A stretch of 47,145 bases of DNA from Asaia bogorensis (GTDB lineage Bacteria > Pseudomonadota > Alphaproteobacteria > Acetobacterales > Acetobacteraceae). Under the pieces are notes generated by a model. That model did no database searches and was not told where the DNA came from. It saw only the letters and a program-made list of their open reading frames with translations. The position numbers and the translations under genes were made by a program. Shown piece after piece: positions 9,279-17,241 of the stretch; positions within the stretch are counted from its first letter, which is position 1; the number at the start of each line of letters is the position of its first letter. The DNA lies in contig CAMCZJ010000001.1 of NCBI GenBank assembly GCA_945886995.1, positions 1 to 47,145 of the forward strand. Reading direction: 5' to 3'.

Positions 9279-9953
9279 TCAGCCGCGCGCCCCGAAAATG
9301 GCGCTGCCCACGCGCACATGGGTGGCACCTTCGGCAATTGCGGCTTCAAAATCGCCACTCATGCCCATGGAAAGAATGGGCAGCCCATGCTTCGCCGCCA
9401 GATTGGCGAGGAAGGCGAAATGCGGGCGCGGGTCGCCTTCCACGGGCGGGATGCACATCAGCCCCTTCACCGGCAGGCCGAAATCATCCCGCGCGGCGCG
9501 AATGAAGGCATCGGCTTCGGTGCGCGGGCAGCCGGCCTTCTGCGCCTCATCCCCTGTATTCACCTGCACCAGAACATCAGGCCTGCGGCCTTCTTTTGCC
9601 ATGGCCTCCGCAATGGCTTGGGCCAGTTTGGGACGGTCCAGCGTTTCGATCACATCCGCGATCTTCACCGCGTCCCGCGCCTTATTGGTCTGCAAGCCGC
9701 CAATGATATGAAGCTGCAAGCCCGGATGGCCAGCGCGGAGGCCCGGGAATTTCTGCGCCGCTTCCTGGACCCTGTTTTCGCCAAACACCATCTGCCCGGC
9801 GGCGAGCGCGGCTTGCACGGCCTCCACCGGGTTGGTCTTGGAAACCGCGACAAGGGTTACGGCATTTGCCGGACGATTGGCGCGGGCGCAGGCTTCCCCA
9901 ATTCGCGCCCGAATGCGGGAGAGGTTGTCGGCAATGGCAAGGTTATCGGTCAT
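9279..9953 (-). CDS. yggS: YggS/PROSC-family PLP-binding protein
   Basis: Pyridoxal-phosphate homeostasis protein of 224 residues (alanine-racemase-like barrel without enzymatic partner domain). The PLP lysine is K39 in VAVSKT. Also present are FGENRVQEA, HIIGGLQTNKA, VQVNTGDEAQKAGC and the C-terminal LSMGMSGDFEAAIAEGATHVRVGSAIFG, all family hallmarks. The open frame continues upstream, but those 48 residues are low-complexity Arg/Gly/Pro, so the ATG at 9953 is chosen. That ATG is the bottom strand of a CATG whose top strand is the likely start of the divergent ThiE-like gene. Such overlapping divergent starts leave no intergenic promoter space. Confidence 0.93.
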   Translation of the reverse strand: MTDNLAIADNLSRIRARIGEACARANRPANAVTLVAVSKTNPVEAVQAALAAGQMVFGENRVQEAAQKFPGLRAGHPGLQLHIIGGLQTNKARDAVKIADVIETLDRPKLAQAIAEAMAKEGRRPDVLVQVNTGDEAQKAGCPRTEADAFIRAARDDFGLPVKGLMCIPPVEGDPRPHFAFLANLAAKHGLPILSMGMSGDFEAAIAEGATHVRVGSAIFGARG

Positions 9954-10602
9954 GGCAAAGCCAAATGGCAGGGAATCGGGCAAGGTTCCAGGGGCGCGCC
10001 CCGCTTGGGGCCGTTTCGCCCGCCCCGACCCCGGTGGCCTGCCCAGGCTTTGGCTGTTCAGTGACCCCCTGCGCCTGCCGGACCCGCGCGCGGCCATGCG
10101 GCTTCTCCCGCGCGGTGCGGGGGTGGTGGCGCGGGGGCTGGCGTCTGGGTTGCTTGTGCCGGTTGCGCGACTCGCCCGGCAGCGCGGCCTTAAGCTGTTG
10201 GTGGCGGGCGATGGGCGGGCGGCGCTGGCGCTTAGGGCGGGGCTGCATCTGCCGGATCGGCGGGGAAGCGCGGGCTTGCTGCCCTTTTTGATCGCGCGTC
10301 GGGCAACCAGGGGCAGCCTTATGCTGAGTATGGCCGCGCATGGCGGGCAGCGCGGCGCAGCGCGGGCCAGGCGGCTTCGGGTGGATTACCTGTTTCTTTC
10401 CCCGCTTTTTCCCACGCAAAGCCACCCCGGCGCAGCGGCTTTGGGGGTTATCCGATGGGCGGCCTTGGCGCGGAGATCACCCGCGCCCTGCATGGCTTTG
10501 GGGGGCATCATCGCTGCCCGGCTTGGTGCTGTGCCCCGCCGCGCGGCGGGGGTGGCGGCCATTGGGGGGCTGGCGCCACCTGTTGCGCGCTTGCCACAGT
10601 GA
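9952..10602 (+). CDS. Degenerate thiamine-phosphate-synthase-like protein
   Basis: A 216-residue protein with the order of a ThiE (TIM-barrel) domain: LPRLWLFSDP (first strand), GLKLLVAGD, GLHLPDR in place of GVHLGQ, DYLFLSPLFPTQSHPGA matching the family's DYV..GP.F.T.TK.G, and PCMALGGI matching the AIGGI loop. Several residues that bind pyrophosphate and Mg2+ in true ThiE are not evident (for instance the Gln-Asp after GVHLGQ), so catalytic competence is doubtful. No other thi gene is adjacent. The ATG at 9952 is the only convincing start; the first 30 residues are low-complexity. Confidence 0.68.
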   Translation: MAKPNGRESGKVPGARPAWGRFARPDPGGLPRLWLFSDPLRLPDPRAAMRLLPRGAGVVARGLASGLLVPVARLARQRGLKLLVAGDGRAALALRAGLHLPDRRGSAGLLPFLIARRATRGSLMLSMAAHGGQRGAARARRLRVDYLFLSPLFPTQSHPGAAALGVIRWAALARRSPAPCMALGGIIAARLGAVPRRAAGVAAIGGLAPPVARLPQ

Positions 10603-10718
10603 TGTGGCCAAGTCGCGTCAGCCCTTGCTGAGAGGTTGCGGTGATCGCGCTGAAATGATCATAGTCCAGTAAGGTCTAAAGGCTTTGGGCATCCTTATTG
10701 GGTGTTTGGGGTCTTCTT

Positions 10719-10773
10719 CCTGCCGGGGGCAGGGGCCGAGGAACACTGCCGGATTTTCCGGCTATGAGGAGGA
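10719..10773 (+). promoter_or_regulatory. Porin mRNA leader: two hairpins and strong RBS
   Basis: Two small perfect hairpins (CCTGCC/GGCAGG at 10719-10733 and GCCGGA/TCCGGC at 10748-10762) precede a near-consensus ribosome-binding site GAGGAGGA at 10766-10773, five bases before the porin ATG. Stable 5' stems close to a strong ribosome-binding site are typical of abundant, stable outer-membrane protein mRNAs. The promoter itself could not be placed with confidence in 10603-10718. Confidence 0.5.
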
Positions 10774-10778
10774 CTTAA

Positions 10779-12023
10779 ATGCGTAAAATTCTTCTGGGGA
10801 CAACGGCGGTTGTTGGTCTCGCGCTCGCGGCGCCGGCCACCTTCGCGCAGGCCCTCGCGCCGGGTGGCGGCCAAGGTGCCACCCTTACCCCGGCCCCGGC
10901 GCCGAGCATTGCCGGTGCAGGTGGTTTGACCGTGCGCCTGGGCGGCTTCTATGAATTCAGCGCTGCGAATATCCAGGACGATAACGACCGTGCTGCCCGT
11001 CTTGCTGCCGCGCATGGCAAGGCGCGTTATCGCAATGATTTCCGCAACGACATGGAATTGAATGTTTTTGTGGATGGTCGCGCGGCCAATGGCATGGCTT
11101 ATGGTGCCGTGCTTGAAATGCAGATGGATAACCAAACCAACACAACCGTCGATTTTGACGAAATGTATGGTTTCATGAAGGGCAGCTGGGGTGAATTCCG
11201 CTTCGGTCAGGAAGACAGCGCCGCGTCCTTGATTTCCGTGCGTGCGCCTGCCGCCGGTGCCCTTGGTGGCGACGCCGTGTGGGACGAATTTGTGAGCAAT
11301 GCGGGTCTCTTCGGCAGCCCTTACGTGACTTCCGGCATCAATGACGGCAATGACGCGACGAAGGTGATTTACCTGTCGCCGCAATTCTTTGGCTTTGATG
11401 TTGGCGTCTCCTACGCCGCCAATGCTGGCGAAGGTGAGCGTGTGGACACGCAGCGTGATCGCTTGACGGTTGACAATGAAATCTCCGTCGCGCTCCGCTA
11501 TCGCGGCACCTTTGGCGATGTTGGCCTTTCGGCTGGCGCAGGCGCCATGTGGGCCGATGCGCCGGCGAATGCTGGTACGACCCGTTATGAATCTGTGAAT
11601 GCGTATTTCTTTGGTGCGCAGATTGCGGCGTTTGGCTTCGCGGTTGGTGGTGAATATGCCTTCGGCAAGTACAATGGTTCGTCCGTCGGCCGTACAGCTC
11701 TGCGGGAAGGGCTGGATGACAGCAACCATTGGCTGGCCGGTGCCACTTACACCCTGGGTTCGGTTGTGTTTGGCGCCGTTTATGGCAATGGCACGCAGGA
11801 TAATGGCGGCACCTTGAAGGACCGCGACCATACTGTGTGGGGCATTGGTGCGCTTTACAATCTGGCACCGGGCCTTGGCCTTTATGCGGCCTATAACAGC
11901 ATCAGCGATGAGAATATCCCGACCGCAGCCCCGACTGCGACCGGCGCGACTCTCGCCACCTTCAACGGCAGCAATACGCGTAATATTGATGTCCTGCTGG
12001 CGGGCATCCGTCTCGCCTTCTGA
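10779..12023 (+). CDS. Outer-membrane porin
   Basis: General diffusion porin of 414 residues. A Sec signal peptide (basic MRK, hydrophobic core, AFA cleavage after about residue 23) precedes an Ala/Pro-rich spacer and a beta-barrel rich in alternating Gly/aromatic strands. The first strand GGLTVRLGGFYEFS, the extracellular-loop-like Asp/Asn-rich segments, and the terminal strand LAGIRLAF ending in Phe, the BAM recognition signature, are all clear. It resembles the small porins of Rhodospirillales. Strong ribosome-binding site upstream and a textbook terminator 24 bases after the stop mark it as a monocistronic, highly expressed gene. Confidence 0.92.
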   Translation: MRKILLGTTAVVGLALAAPATFAQALAPGGGQGATLTPAPAPSIAGAGGLTVRLGGFYEFSAANIQDDNDRAARLAAAHGKARYRNDFRNDMELNVFVDGRAANGMAYGAVLEMQMDNQTNTTVDFDEMYGFMKGSWGEFRFGQEDSAASLISVRAPAAGALGGDAVWDEFVSNAGLFGSPYVTSGINDGNDATKVIYLSPQFFGFDVGVSYAANAGEGERVDTQRDRLTVDNEISVALRYRGTFGDVGLSAGAGAMWADAPANAGTTRYESVNAYFFGAQIAAFGFAVGGEYAFGKYNGSSVGRTALREGLDDSNHWLAGATYTLGSVVFGAVYGNGTQDNGGTLKDRDHTVWGIGALYNLAPGLGLYAAYNSISDENIPTAAPTATGATLATFNGSNTRNIDVLLAGIRLAF

Positions 12024-12046
12024 TCTTCGGATCATTCGGCACAAAG

Positions 12047-12077
12047 GCGGCAGGGGAAACCCTGCCGCTCTTTTTTT
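12047..12077 (+). terminator. Rho-independent terminator of the porin gene
   Basis: Perfect 9-bp stem GCGGCAGGG / CCCTGCCGC closed by a GAAA tetraloop and followed by TCTTTTTTT. It lies 24 bases after the porin stop. Confidence 0.93.
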
Positions 12078-12195
12078 GTCCGCATGCGAAAAGCGCCAGA
12101 TGGCCTTTGGCCAATGAAGCGCAAGGCAAGCCGCATCGCGGCAGCATCCAAGCGGCTACCCCAATGATCAGCACTTCTGCCTTTTTTGGATCAGG

Positions 12196-13767
12196 CTAGC
12201 CTTGGGTTGGAACGGTTGCCCCGCCACTCTCACGATTGCGCCTGCGCGGATCAGGCGCCAAGGCCCCGGCAATCTGGGCCAACATTTCCGAAATCCGGAA
12301 GGGTTTTTGCAGAAACACGAAATTCTCGGCAACCATTTCGCCGCTCAGCGTGCCTTCCGCGTAGCCGGACATCAGCACCACCGGCAGGCCAGGGTTACTT
12401 TCGCGCAATTGTCGCGCCAAGGTCAGGCCATCAATGCTGCCCGGCATGGCGACATCTGAAATCACCAAATCAGGCTTGAGCCCCGCGGCAATGGCGCCGA
12501 GTGCGGCTTCGCCATCTTCAACCGCCGTCACCTCATACCCCGCATTCGTCAAGGCGCGGGATAGCAAGCGATGCAACGGCGCCTCATCTTCCACCAGCAA
12601 TAGCCGCCTGCCGGCGCCCAGCGCATGAACACCAGGCGTATGCGCCACCGAGGCATCCGGTTCGGCGGCAACGCGCGGAAACCAAAGACGGAAGCGACTA
12701 CCCTCCCCAAGGCGCGAACGCACAGATACATGGCCGCCGGATTGGCGCAGAATGCCAAGCACGGTCGAAAGGCCAAGCCCCGTGCCGCCGCCATCGCGCT
12801 TGGTGGTGTAGAAGGGCTCAAAAATGCGGGAAATCTGTTCGGGCTCCATGCCCGCACCCTCATCAGTCACTTCCAGCACGGCCCATGGACCTGGGGCTAT
12901 GGTGCCACCTTGGGCAGGTTCAGGCGCCTCAAGATCTCTGCTTTTGACCGAGATATGTAGCTTGCCGCCCTGGGGCATCGCATCGCGCGCATTCACGGCC
13001 AGATTCATCAGCGCCTGGTCAATATGGCTTGGGTCCACCCGCGCGCAGGGGCCAGGGCGTTCAAGATCAAGCTTGATCGGGATGCGCCGGCCCAATAACC
13101 GCGCAAGCAGTGGCGCCATGCCATCCACCGCGCGGTCCAGCGCTACAACGCGCGGCTGCACCGCTTGCCGGCTGGCAAAGGCCAGAAGCTGACGCACCAG
13201 CCGCGCGCCGCGCCCAGCACTATCCAATATCTGGCGGAGATCATCGGTGGTGGCGATGTCCTGGCCGCGTGCCAGCGCCCCTTCCGCCGCCGCGCCAACA
13301 GCGGCGAGAAGGTTGTTGAAATCATGCGCAACCCCGCCGGCAAGCCGGCCCACGGCTTCCAGCCGCGCGGCTTCTTCCAATTGCGCCTGGCGGCGCCTGC
13401 GCGCAGTGATGTCCAGCACTCGCAGCAAGGCGCCGGCTTCACCGCGCAGGGGGCGGCAATGCACTTCCACGGCGGCATCGGATGGCTGATCAGCGCCGGA
13501 AAGCTGCGCTTCAACAGCCGGTGGGGCGGGAGGGCCCGCCAAGGCAACGGTGATGATCTGGCGCACCGCTTCCTGGCTTGCTTCGGCGAATAGAAGTGAC
13601 GGGTCGCGCCCTGGCCCAGGTGCCGGCCCATTGGCGCAGAGCTTTTCCAGCACCGCGCTTGCGGCACGGATGCGCCCTTCGGCATCCAACACGGCAAGCC
13701 CGGCTTCTTCTTCGGATTCAAAAAGCCTGCGGAAGGAATCCGCTGCCGCTTCGCCGCGCCCGTTCAT
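12196..13767 (-). CDS. cckA: CckA-like hybrid histidine kinase, no membrane segment
   Basis: A 523-residue hybrid kinase. A PAS-like sensor (residues about 10-125) leads to the HisKA dimerisation helix GRLAGGVAHDFNNLL with phospho-His H148. Then come the HATPase_c N box (NLAVNARDAM), G1 (VTDEGAGM), F box (FEPFYTTK) and G2 (GTGLGLSTV), and a receiver domain with acceptor D438 in ISDVAMPG and FLQKPF. Domain order and the AHDFNNLL box match CckA, the kinase feeding CtrA through ChpT in alphaproteobacteria. It is shorter than Caulobacter CckA and shows no transmembrane segment, so it is probably soluble. Its ATG overlaps the flhB stop (13764-13767), so it is translationally coupled to the export operon. 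A different hybrid kinase remains possible. Confidence 0.75.
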   Translation of the reverse strand: MNGRGEAAADSFRRLFESEEEAGLAVLDAEGRIRAASAVLEKLCANGPAPGPGRDPSLLFAEASQEAVRQIITVALAGPPAPPAVEAQLSGADQPSDAAVEVHCRPLRGEAGALLRVLDITARRRRQAQLEEAARLEAVGRLAGGVAHDFNNLLAAVGAAAEGALARGQDIATTDDLRQILDSAGRGARLVRQLLAFASRQAVQPRVVALDRAVDGMAPLLARLLGRRIPIKLDLERPGPCARVDPSHIDQALMNLAVNARDAMPQGGKLHISVKSRDLEAPEPAQGGTIAPGPWAVLEVTDEGAGMEPEQISRIFEPFYTTKRDGGGTGLGLSTVLGILRQSGGHVSVRSRLGEGSRFRLWFPRVAAEPDASVAHTPGVHALGAGRRLLLVEDEAPLHRLLSRALTNAGYEVTAVEDGEAALGAIAAGLKPDLVISDVAMPGSIDGLTLARQLRESNPGLPVVLMSGYAEGTLSGEMVAENFVFLQKPFRISEMLAQIAGALAPDPRRRNRESGGATVPTQG

Positions 13768-14831
13768 CCGGTGCCTCCGCTACGGCCACGCAGGCGCCAG
13801 ACATAGGCAATGATCTCGGCCACCGCCTGATAATATTCGGCAGGAATTTCGGTTTCCAATTCCTGCTTGAACAAGGCGCGCGCCAGCGGCGGGTTGGATA
13901 CAAGTGGCACCCCCGCTTCTTCGGCCACGGCGCGGATGCGGGCGGCAACAGCGTCAGCACCTTTTGCCACGATCTTTGGTGCGGCCTGAGACTTCTCATC
14001 ATAGGCAAGGGCGATTGCGTAATGGGTCGGGTTGGTCACCACCACGGCGGCGGTGGGTACCGCTGCCATCATGCGCTGGCGTGCGCGCCCCATGCGGATG
14101 CTGCGGATACGCGCCTTGATATGGGGATCGCCTTCGCTGTCCTTCGCTTCCTCCCGTAACTCCTGGCGAGACATGCGGAGACGGCGAAAGTGCCGAAAGC
14201 GCACCACGAAGTAATCCGCCAATGCAATGGCCGCAAAGGCGATCAGCGCGGCAATGACCATATCTGTCGAAGCACGCAACATCAACATCAATAAATCGGC
14301 GGGACCGATTGAAAGGGAGGCGCGCAATTCCTGCGGGTTCCCAAGCGCCCACCATACCGCTGCACCTACGACGCCAAGTTTGATCAGCGTTCTCAATAAC
14401 TCGATCACGCCTTCCGGCCCCAGCAGCCGCTTGAGCCCCGCGATCGGGCTGATCTTGGAGAATTTCGGCTTAAGGCTGGTGGCGGAAAAAAGCCCCTTGC
14501 TTTGCAGCATCGTGCCCGCAATGGCGCCAACCAAACCCATCACCATCACGGGCAGTGCGGCCAGCAGGCCCAGCTTCAGCATTTCACGGGTTGCCACGTC
14601 AATCCGAAGTGCATGCGATTGTTCAAAGATAGCGCGCATGCCGCGCATCAATTCCTGCCCAAGCAGCGGCAGGCCAAAAGCCATGCCCAATAGCCCCGCA
14701 CCAAAAGCGGCGAGGCCCACCACTTCCCGCGACATGACAATTTGGCCTTCTTCGCGCGCCTTTTCCAGCCGCCGTCCCGAAGCCTCTTCTGTTTTGTCTT
14801 CTGAATCGCTATCCCCACCAGAACCGGACAT
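13764..14831 (-). CDS. flhB: Flagellar export gate protein FlhB
   Basis: Inner-membrane export-gate component of 355 residues that switches substrate class from rod/hook to filament. A charged N-terminus (SGSGGDSDSEDKTEEAS...RRLEKAREEGQI) is the family hallmark. Four membrane segments follow up to about residue 210, then the cytoplasmic domain with the autocleavage motif NPTH near residue 265. The order VVVTNPTHYAIALAYD and the C-terminal PLARALF are canonical. It follows fliR by three bases and overlaps cckA by four, so all are probably one operon. Confidence 0.97.
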   Translation of the reverse strand: MSGSGGDSDSEDKTEEASGRRLEKAREEGQIVMSREVVGLAAFGAGLLGMAFGLPLLGQELMRGMRAIFEQSHALRIDVATREMLKLGLLAALPVMVMGLVGAIAGTMLQSKGLFSATSLKPKFSKISPIAGLKRLLGPEGVIELLRTLIKLGVVGAAVWWALGNPQELRASLSIGPADLLMLMLRASTDMVIAALIAFAAIALADYFVVRFRHFRRLRMSRQELREEAKDSEGDPHIKARIRSIRMGRARQRMMAAVPTAAVVVTNPTHYAIALAYDEKSQAAPKIVAKGADAVAARIRAVAEEAGVPLVSNPPLARALFKQELETEIPAEYYQAVAEIIAYVWRLRGRSGGTG

Positions 14832-14834
14832 GGC

Positions 14835-15611
14835 TCAACGTGTCCCGGGCAAGGCTAGAAAGGTTTCGCGGGCGATACTGGCATAAAGACCAAGCATGCT
14901 TGGCAGTAACAGCCCAAGCAGCAGTATGCCAATCAGAAGCTGCCCAGGGACCACGAGGAAATAGATCTGTACCTGCGGCGCGATGCGCGCAAGCAGGCCG
15001 AAGGCCACATTCAGCACAACTGAAAGCAGGAAAAAGGGCGCCGTTAGCTGCAAGGCCAGCATCATGCTTTGCCCTACTGCCACGGCCATGGCTTCGGCCC
15101 CCGGCCCGGCAAGGAAACCCTCCCCAACCGGCAACACCGCATAACTCTCAGCCAACGCGCGGAGCGGCAGGGCGTAAAGCCCGGTGGTCAGAAACAGCAA
15201 TACGGACATCAGGGTGAAAAAGCGCCCGGTGATCGCGTTTTGTCCGCCGGTTGCGGGGTCTGGTACCAATACCTGCGAAAGCCCAATCAGCAATGCAAAA
15301 AGCCCCCCCGCCATGCTCATGGCAAGCGTCACCAGCCGCGCAAGGGCACCGTACCAGATCCCAATAATGATTTCGATGAGCATAAGGCGTAGCAATTCGC
15401 CAGCGCTATCCGGTGCCGGTGGCAGGGAAGGCGCCAGCACAGGATGAAGCACCATCACCAGGGCCAGGCCAAGACCAAGGCGGAGATTTGTGGGAACTTC
15501 CTGTTCGCCAAGCCCAGGCATCAGCATCACAACGGCACCGATGCGCGCGAAAATAAGAATGGCGTGAAACACCATACCCGGCAGCGCGGCCAGCAATTCC
15601 GCTTCTGTCAT
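14835..15611 (-). CDS. fliR: Flagellar export gate protein FliR
   Basis: A 258-residue inner-membrane protein with about six hydrophobic segments, part of the FliP5-FliQ4-FliR1 export gate. The N-terminal LPGMVFHAILIFARIGAVVMLMPGLGEQEVP and the internal LRLGLGLALVMVL are typical. Its start ATG overlaps, as ATGA, the stop of a 34-codon frame that fills the gap to fliQ. It lies three bases upstream of flhB. Confidence 0.96.
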   Translation of the reverse strand: MTEAELLAALPGMVFHAILIFARIGAVVMLMPGLGEQEVPTNLRLGLGLALVMVLHPVLAPSLPPAPDSAGELLRLMLIEIIIGIWYGALARLVTLAMSMAGGLFALLIGLSQVLVPDPATGGQNAITGRFFTLMSVLLFLTTGLYALPLRALAESYAVLPVGEGFLAGPGAEAMAVAVGQSMMLALQLTAPFFLLSVVLNVAFGLLARIAPQVQIYFLVVPGQLLIGILLLGLLLPSMLGLYASIARETFLALPGTR

Positions 15612-15712
15612 GATGCGGGGGTTTCGGGCCAGTTGGCGTTACTTGGCTCGCTGAAACATGCGATCACGCCATCGGGTAAGGCATGGCTGATGAGCGAATG
15701 CGAAACAGGCAT
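15608..15712 (-). CDS. Candidate 34-residue small protein between fliQ and fliR
   Basis: The ATG lies three bases after the fliQ TAG, and the TGA overlaps the fliR ATG as ATGA. The 34 codons begin MPVSHSLISHALPDG and end NWPETPAS. A weak AGG lies about 10 bases before the ATG. The frame is the same as that of fliQ, so it could also be read as an amber-interrupted C-terminal extension of FliQ. FliQ is already full-length at 89 residues, which makes a damaged fliQ less likely. I recognise no homologue. The exact fit to the gap is the only evidence, so this is a candidate, not an established gene. Confidence 0.35.
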   Translation of the reverse strand: MPVSHSLISHALPDGVIACFSEPSNANWPETPAS

Positions 15713-15715
15713 GGT

Positions 15716-15985
15716 CTAGGGCCTGCTGCCGACCTGGATCATCATATCGAACAGGCCTTGAGTATAGCCACGCAGAACGCCGGACATAAATGGCATCAGA
15801 AGAATGAGAGCGATGGCAAGCGCGGCGAGCTTTGGCAGGAAGGAAAGGCTTGCCTCATTCACCTGGGTCAGCGCCTGGAAGACCGCGACAACAAGCCCGA
15901 TGACCAGCAAGAGCACCAGTAGTGGCCCACCAATCTGCAGGCTGACCCAAAGCGCTTCCCGGCTTGCCTCAGCGATGCCGCCCAT
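15716..15985 (-). CDS. fliQ: Flagellar export gate protein FliQ
   Basis: An 89-residue protein with two membrane helices (about residues 17-40 and 52-74), the usual size and topology of FliQ, which packs four copies into the export gate. The segments PLLVLLLVIGLVVAVFQALTQVNEASLSFLPK are the typical signature region. Located between fliE and fliR in the usual order. It ends with TAG, and the same frame stays open afterwards to the fliR start. Confidence 0.96.
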   Translation of the reverse strand: MGGIAEASREALWVSLQIGGPLLVLLLVIGLVVAVFQALTQVNEASLSFLPKLAALAIALILLMPFMSGVLRGYTQGLFDMMIQVGSRP

Positions 15986-16012
15986 CGGCCTGCCTTTCCC
16001 CGTGCCTGCTGA

Positions 16013-16031
16013 ACGCCCCGAACGGGGGCGT
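16013..16031 (-). other. Intercistronic hairpin between fliE and fliQ
   Basis: Perfect 7-bp inverted repeat ACGCCCC/GGGGCGT around a five-base loop, starting at the last base of the fliE stop codon. No T-tract follows on the minus strand, so it is not a convincing terminator. It could mark a processing or stability boundary in the operon. Confidence 0.45.
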
Positions 16032-16345
16032 CAGATCGGCATGCGCATCACTTCCTGATAGGCGGAAACAACCCGGTCCCGGACGGCAACAGCCGTCTGC
16101 AGGGTCAATTCCGCGCGGCCCACGGCAACTACCAGGTCGGTGACGCTGCCTTCGCCCATCAGATTGCGGGTTGAAGCGGCATCAGCCTGATGGCCGTTAT
16201 TGACCGCGTTCTGCACGGCGCGGGACAGCGCATCGCCAAAGCTATTGCCTTCGCTGGCGCCGCCGGTCGGTGTGGCGCCGGGTGCGCCCATGCTGGCGCG
16301 ATAAGCGGCGGCTGCGACGCCACCAGGGCTTACGGGTAGGGACAT
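16031..16345 (-). CDS. fliE: MS-ring/rod junction protein FliE
   Basis: A 104-residue FliE, which joins the MS-ring to the proximal rod. The N-terminal half is a flexible Ala/Gly-rich segment with SFGDALSRAVQ, and the C-terminal helix carries VTDLVVAVGRAELTLQTAVAVRDRVVSAYQEVMRMPI, the family signature ending in the characteristic MRMPI-type terminus. Its start overlaps the flgC stop by one base, and fliQ follows after a 45-base gap with a hairpin. Confidence 0.96.
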   Translation of the reverse strand: MSLPVSPGGVAAAAYRASMGAPGATPTGGASEGNSFGDALSRAVQNAVNNGHQADAASTRNLMGEGSVTDLVVAVGRAELTLQTAVAVRDRVVSAYQEVMRMPI

Positions 16346-16752
16346 CAGCGCATAGCCTCAATAGTGCGGGTCAACATGCCGCGGGTGACTTCCAGGATCG
16401 ACAGATTGGCGCTGTAGCTGCGTTGAGCTTCGCGCATATCCATGATTTCGATGGTTGAATTCACATTGGGGGTTTTCACATAGCCCCGATTATCCGCTGC
16501 CGGATGGGATGGGTCAAAGCGAGAATTGAATTCCCGCGGGTCAGTGCCAATGCGCCTGACTTTTGGCGTATTGACCCCCAATTCCCGATCAAAGCGATTG
16601 GTGAAGGAGACAGTCTTACGGCGATAGGGATCGCCGCCGGGTGTCTCGGCCGTGGTGTCCCGGTTGGCCATATTTTCCGCCACCACGCGAAGCCGGCGGG
16701 TCTGCATATCCATCCCCGAGGCTGCAATCCGCAATGCGCGATCAAGATCCAT
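16345..16752 (-). CDS. flgC: Flagellar proximal rod protein FlgC
   Basis: A 135-residue axial rod protein. The N-terminal ASGMDMQTRRLRVVAENMANRDT is the conserved coiled-coil region of rod proteins, and the C-terminal GYVKTPNVNSTIEIMDMREAQRSYSANLSILE is the matching C-terminal coil. Exported without a cleaved signal. It lies between flgB and fliE as in most flagellar systems, 15 bases after flgB. Confidence 0.97.
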   Translation of the reverse strand: MDLDRALRIAASGMDMQTRRLRVVAENMANRDTTAETPGGDPYRRKTVSFTNRFDRELGVNTPKVRRIGTDPREFNSRFDPSHPAADNRGYVKTPNVNSTIEIMDMREAQRSYSANLSILEVTRGMLTRTIEAMR

Positions 16753-16767
16753 GGCTTAACGCTCTTT

Positions 16768-17166
16768 CTACTGTTGGGGCCGCCCGAGGGCGGTCATGAA
16801 CATGCTCATGTAGCGGCGGCGTACCGTAAGGGCCATTTGATGGGCGGTATCGGTTTCAGCCACACGGACCGCTTCTTGGTCCAGCGAAACGGCGTTGCCA
16901 CCTGGTTCCCGGTTCGCCGCAACGCGTTCCTTGGCCGCCCGGCCATCATTCTGCTTTGACCCCTGAAGGTGATTGGCGTTGGTGGTGAGCATCGGTCTTT
17001 CGCTCACCTTACCTGCCAGCACCTTGGTGAAGGGCTGAAGGTCTGAAGGGCGGTAGTTTGGCGTATCCGCATTCGCGATATTCTGCGCCAAGACGCGCTG
17101 ACGCGCTTCCAGCCAGCGGATCCGCTGTTCGGAGAGGGCAATCGGGCCAGTTCTGGTCGGGTCCAT
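16768..17166 (-). CDS. flgB: Flagellar proximal rod protein FlgB
   Basis: A 132-residue rod protein. The ATG at 17166 gives MDPTRTGPIALSEQRIRWLEARQRVLAQNIANADTPNYRP in the genome, with the family's IANADTPNY signature; AAGGA lies about 10 bases upstream. The open frame runs upstream for over 120 more codons, but that part has no FlgB character and overlaps the divergent gene at 17242, so it is rejected. It is the first gene of the minus-strand operon flgB-flgC-fliE-fliQ-fliR-flhB-cckA. Confidence 0.95.
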   Translation of the reverse strand: MDPTRTGPIALSEQRIRWLEARQRVLAQNIANADTPNYRPSDLQPFTKVLAGKVSERPMLTTNANHLQGSKQNDGRAAKERVAANREPGGNAVSLDQEAVRVAETDTAHQMALTVRRRYMSMFMTALGRPQQ

Positions 17167-17206
17167 AATCCCATCCTTGCACGTTACGGGCCAAAATGCG
17201 TTAAAA

Positions 17207-17222
17207 GTTGTCGCGTTACAAC
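17207..17222. promoter_or_regulatory. Small palindrome in the flgB/fliO divergent promoter region
   Basis: GTTGT-N6-ACAAC lies in the AT-rich 75-base region between the divergent flgB and fliO operons. A regulator-binding site is possible, but five-base arms are weak evidence. No convincing CtrA-type (TTAA-N7-TTAA) site was found here. Confidence 0.25.
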
Positions 17223-17241
17223 ATTTTCTAATGGTTTTTTT

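Noticed and set aside
10695..12044. 449-codon open frame opposite the porin gene
   Set aside because: Antisense shadow of a real gene; no start signal and no protein character, while the porin has signal peptide, RBS and terminator.
17178..17193. Minus-strand TGGCCC-N5-GTGCA, sigma-54-like, before flgB
   Set aside because: Transcription would start at about the flgB ATG and leave out its ribosome-binding site; also a mismatch at -12.
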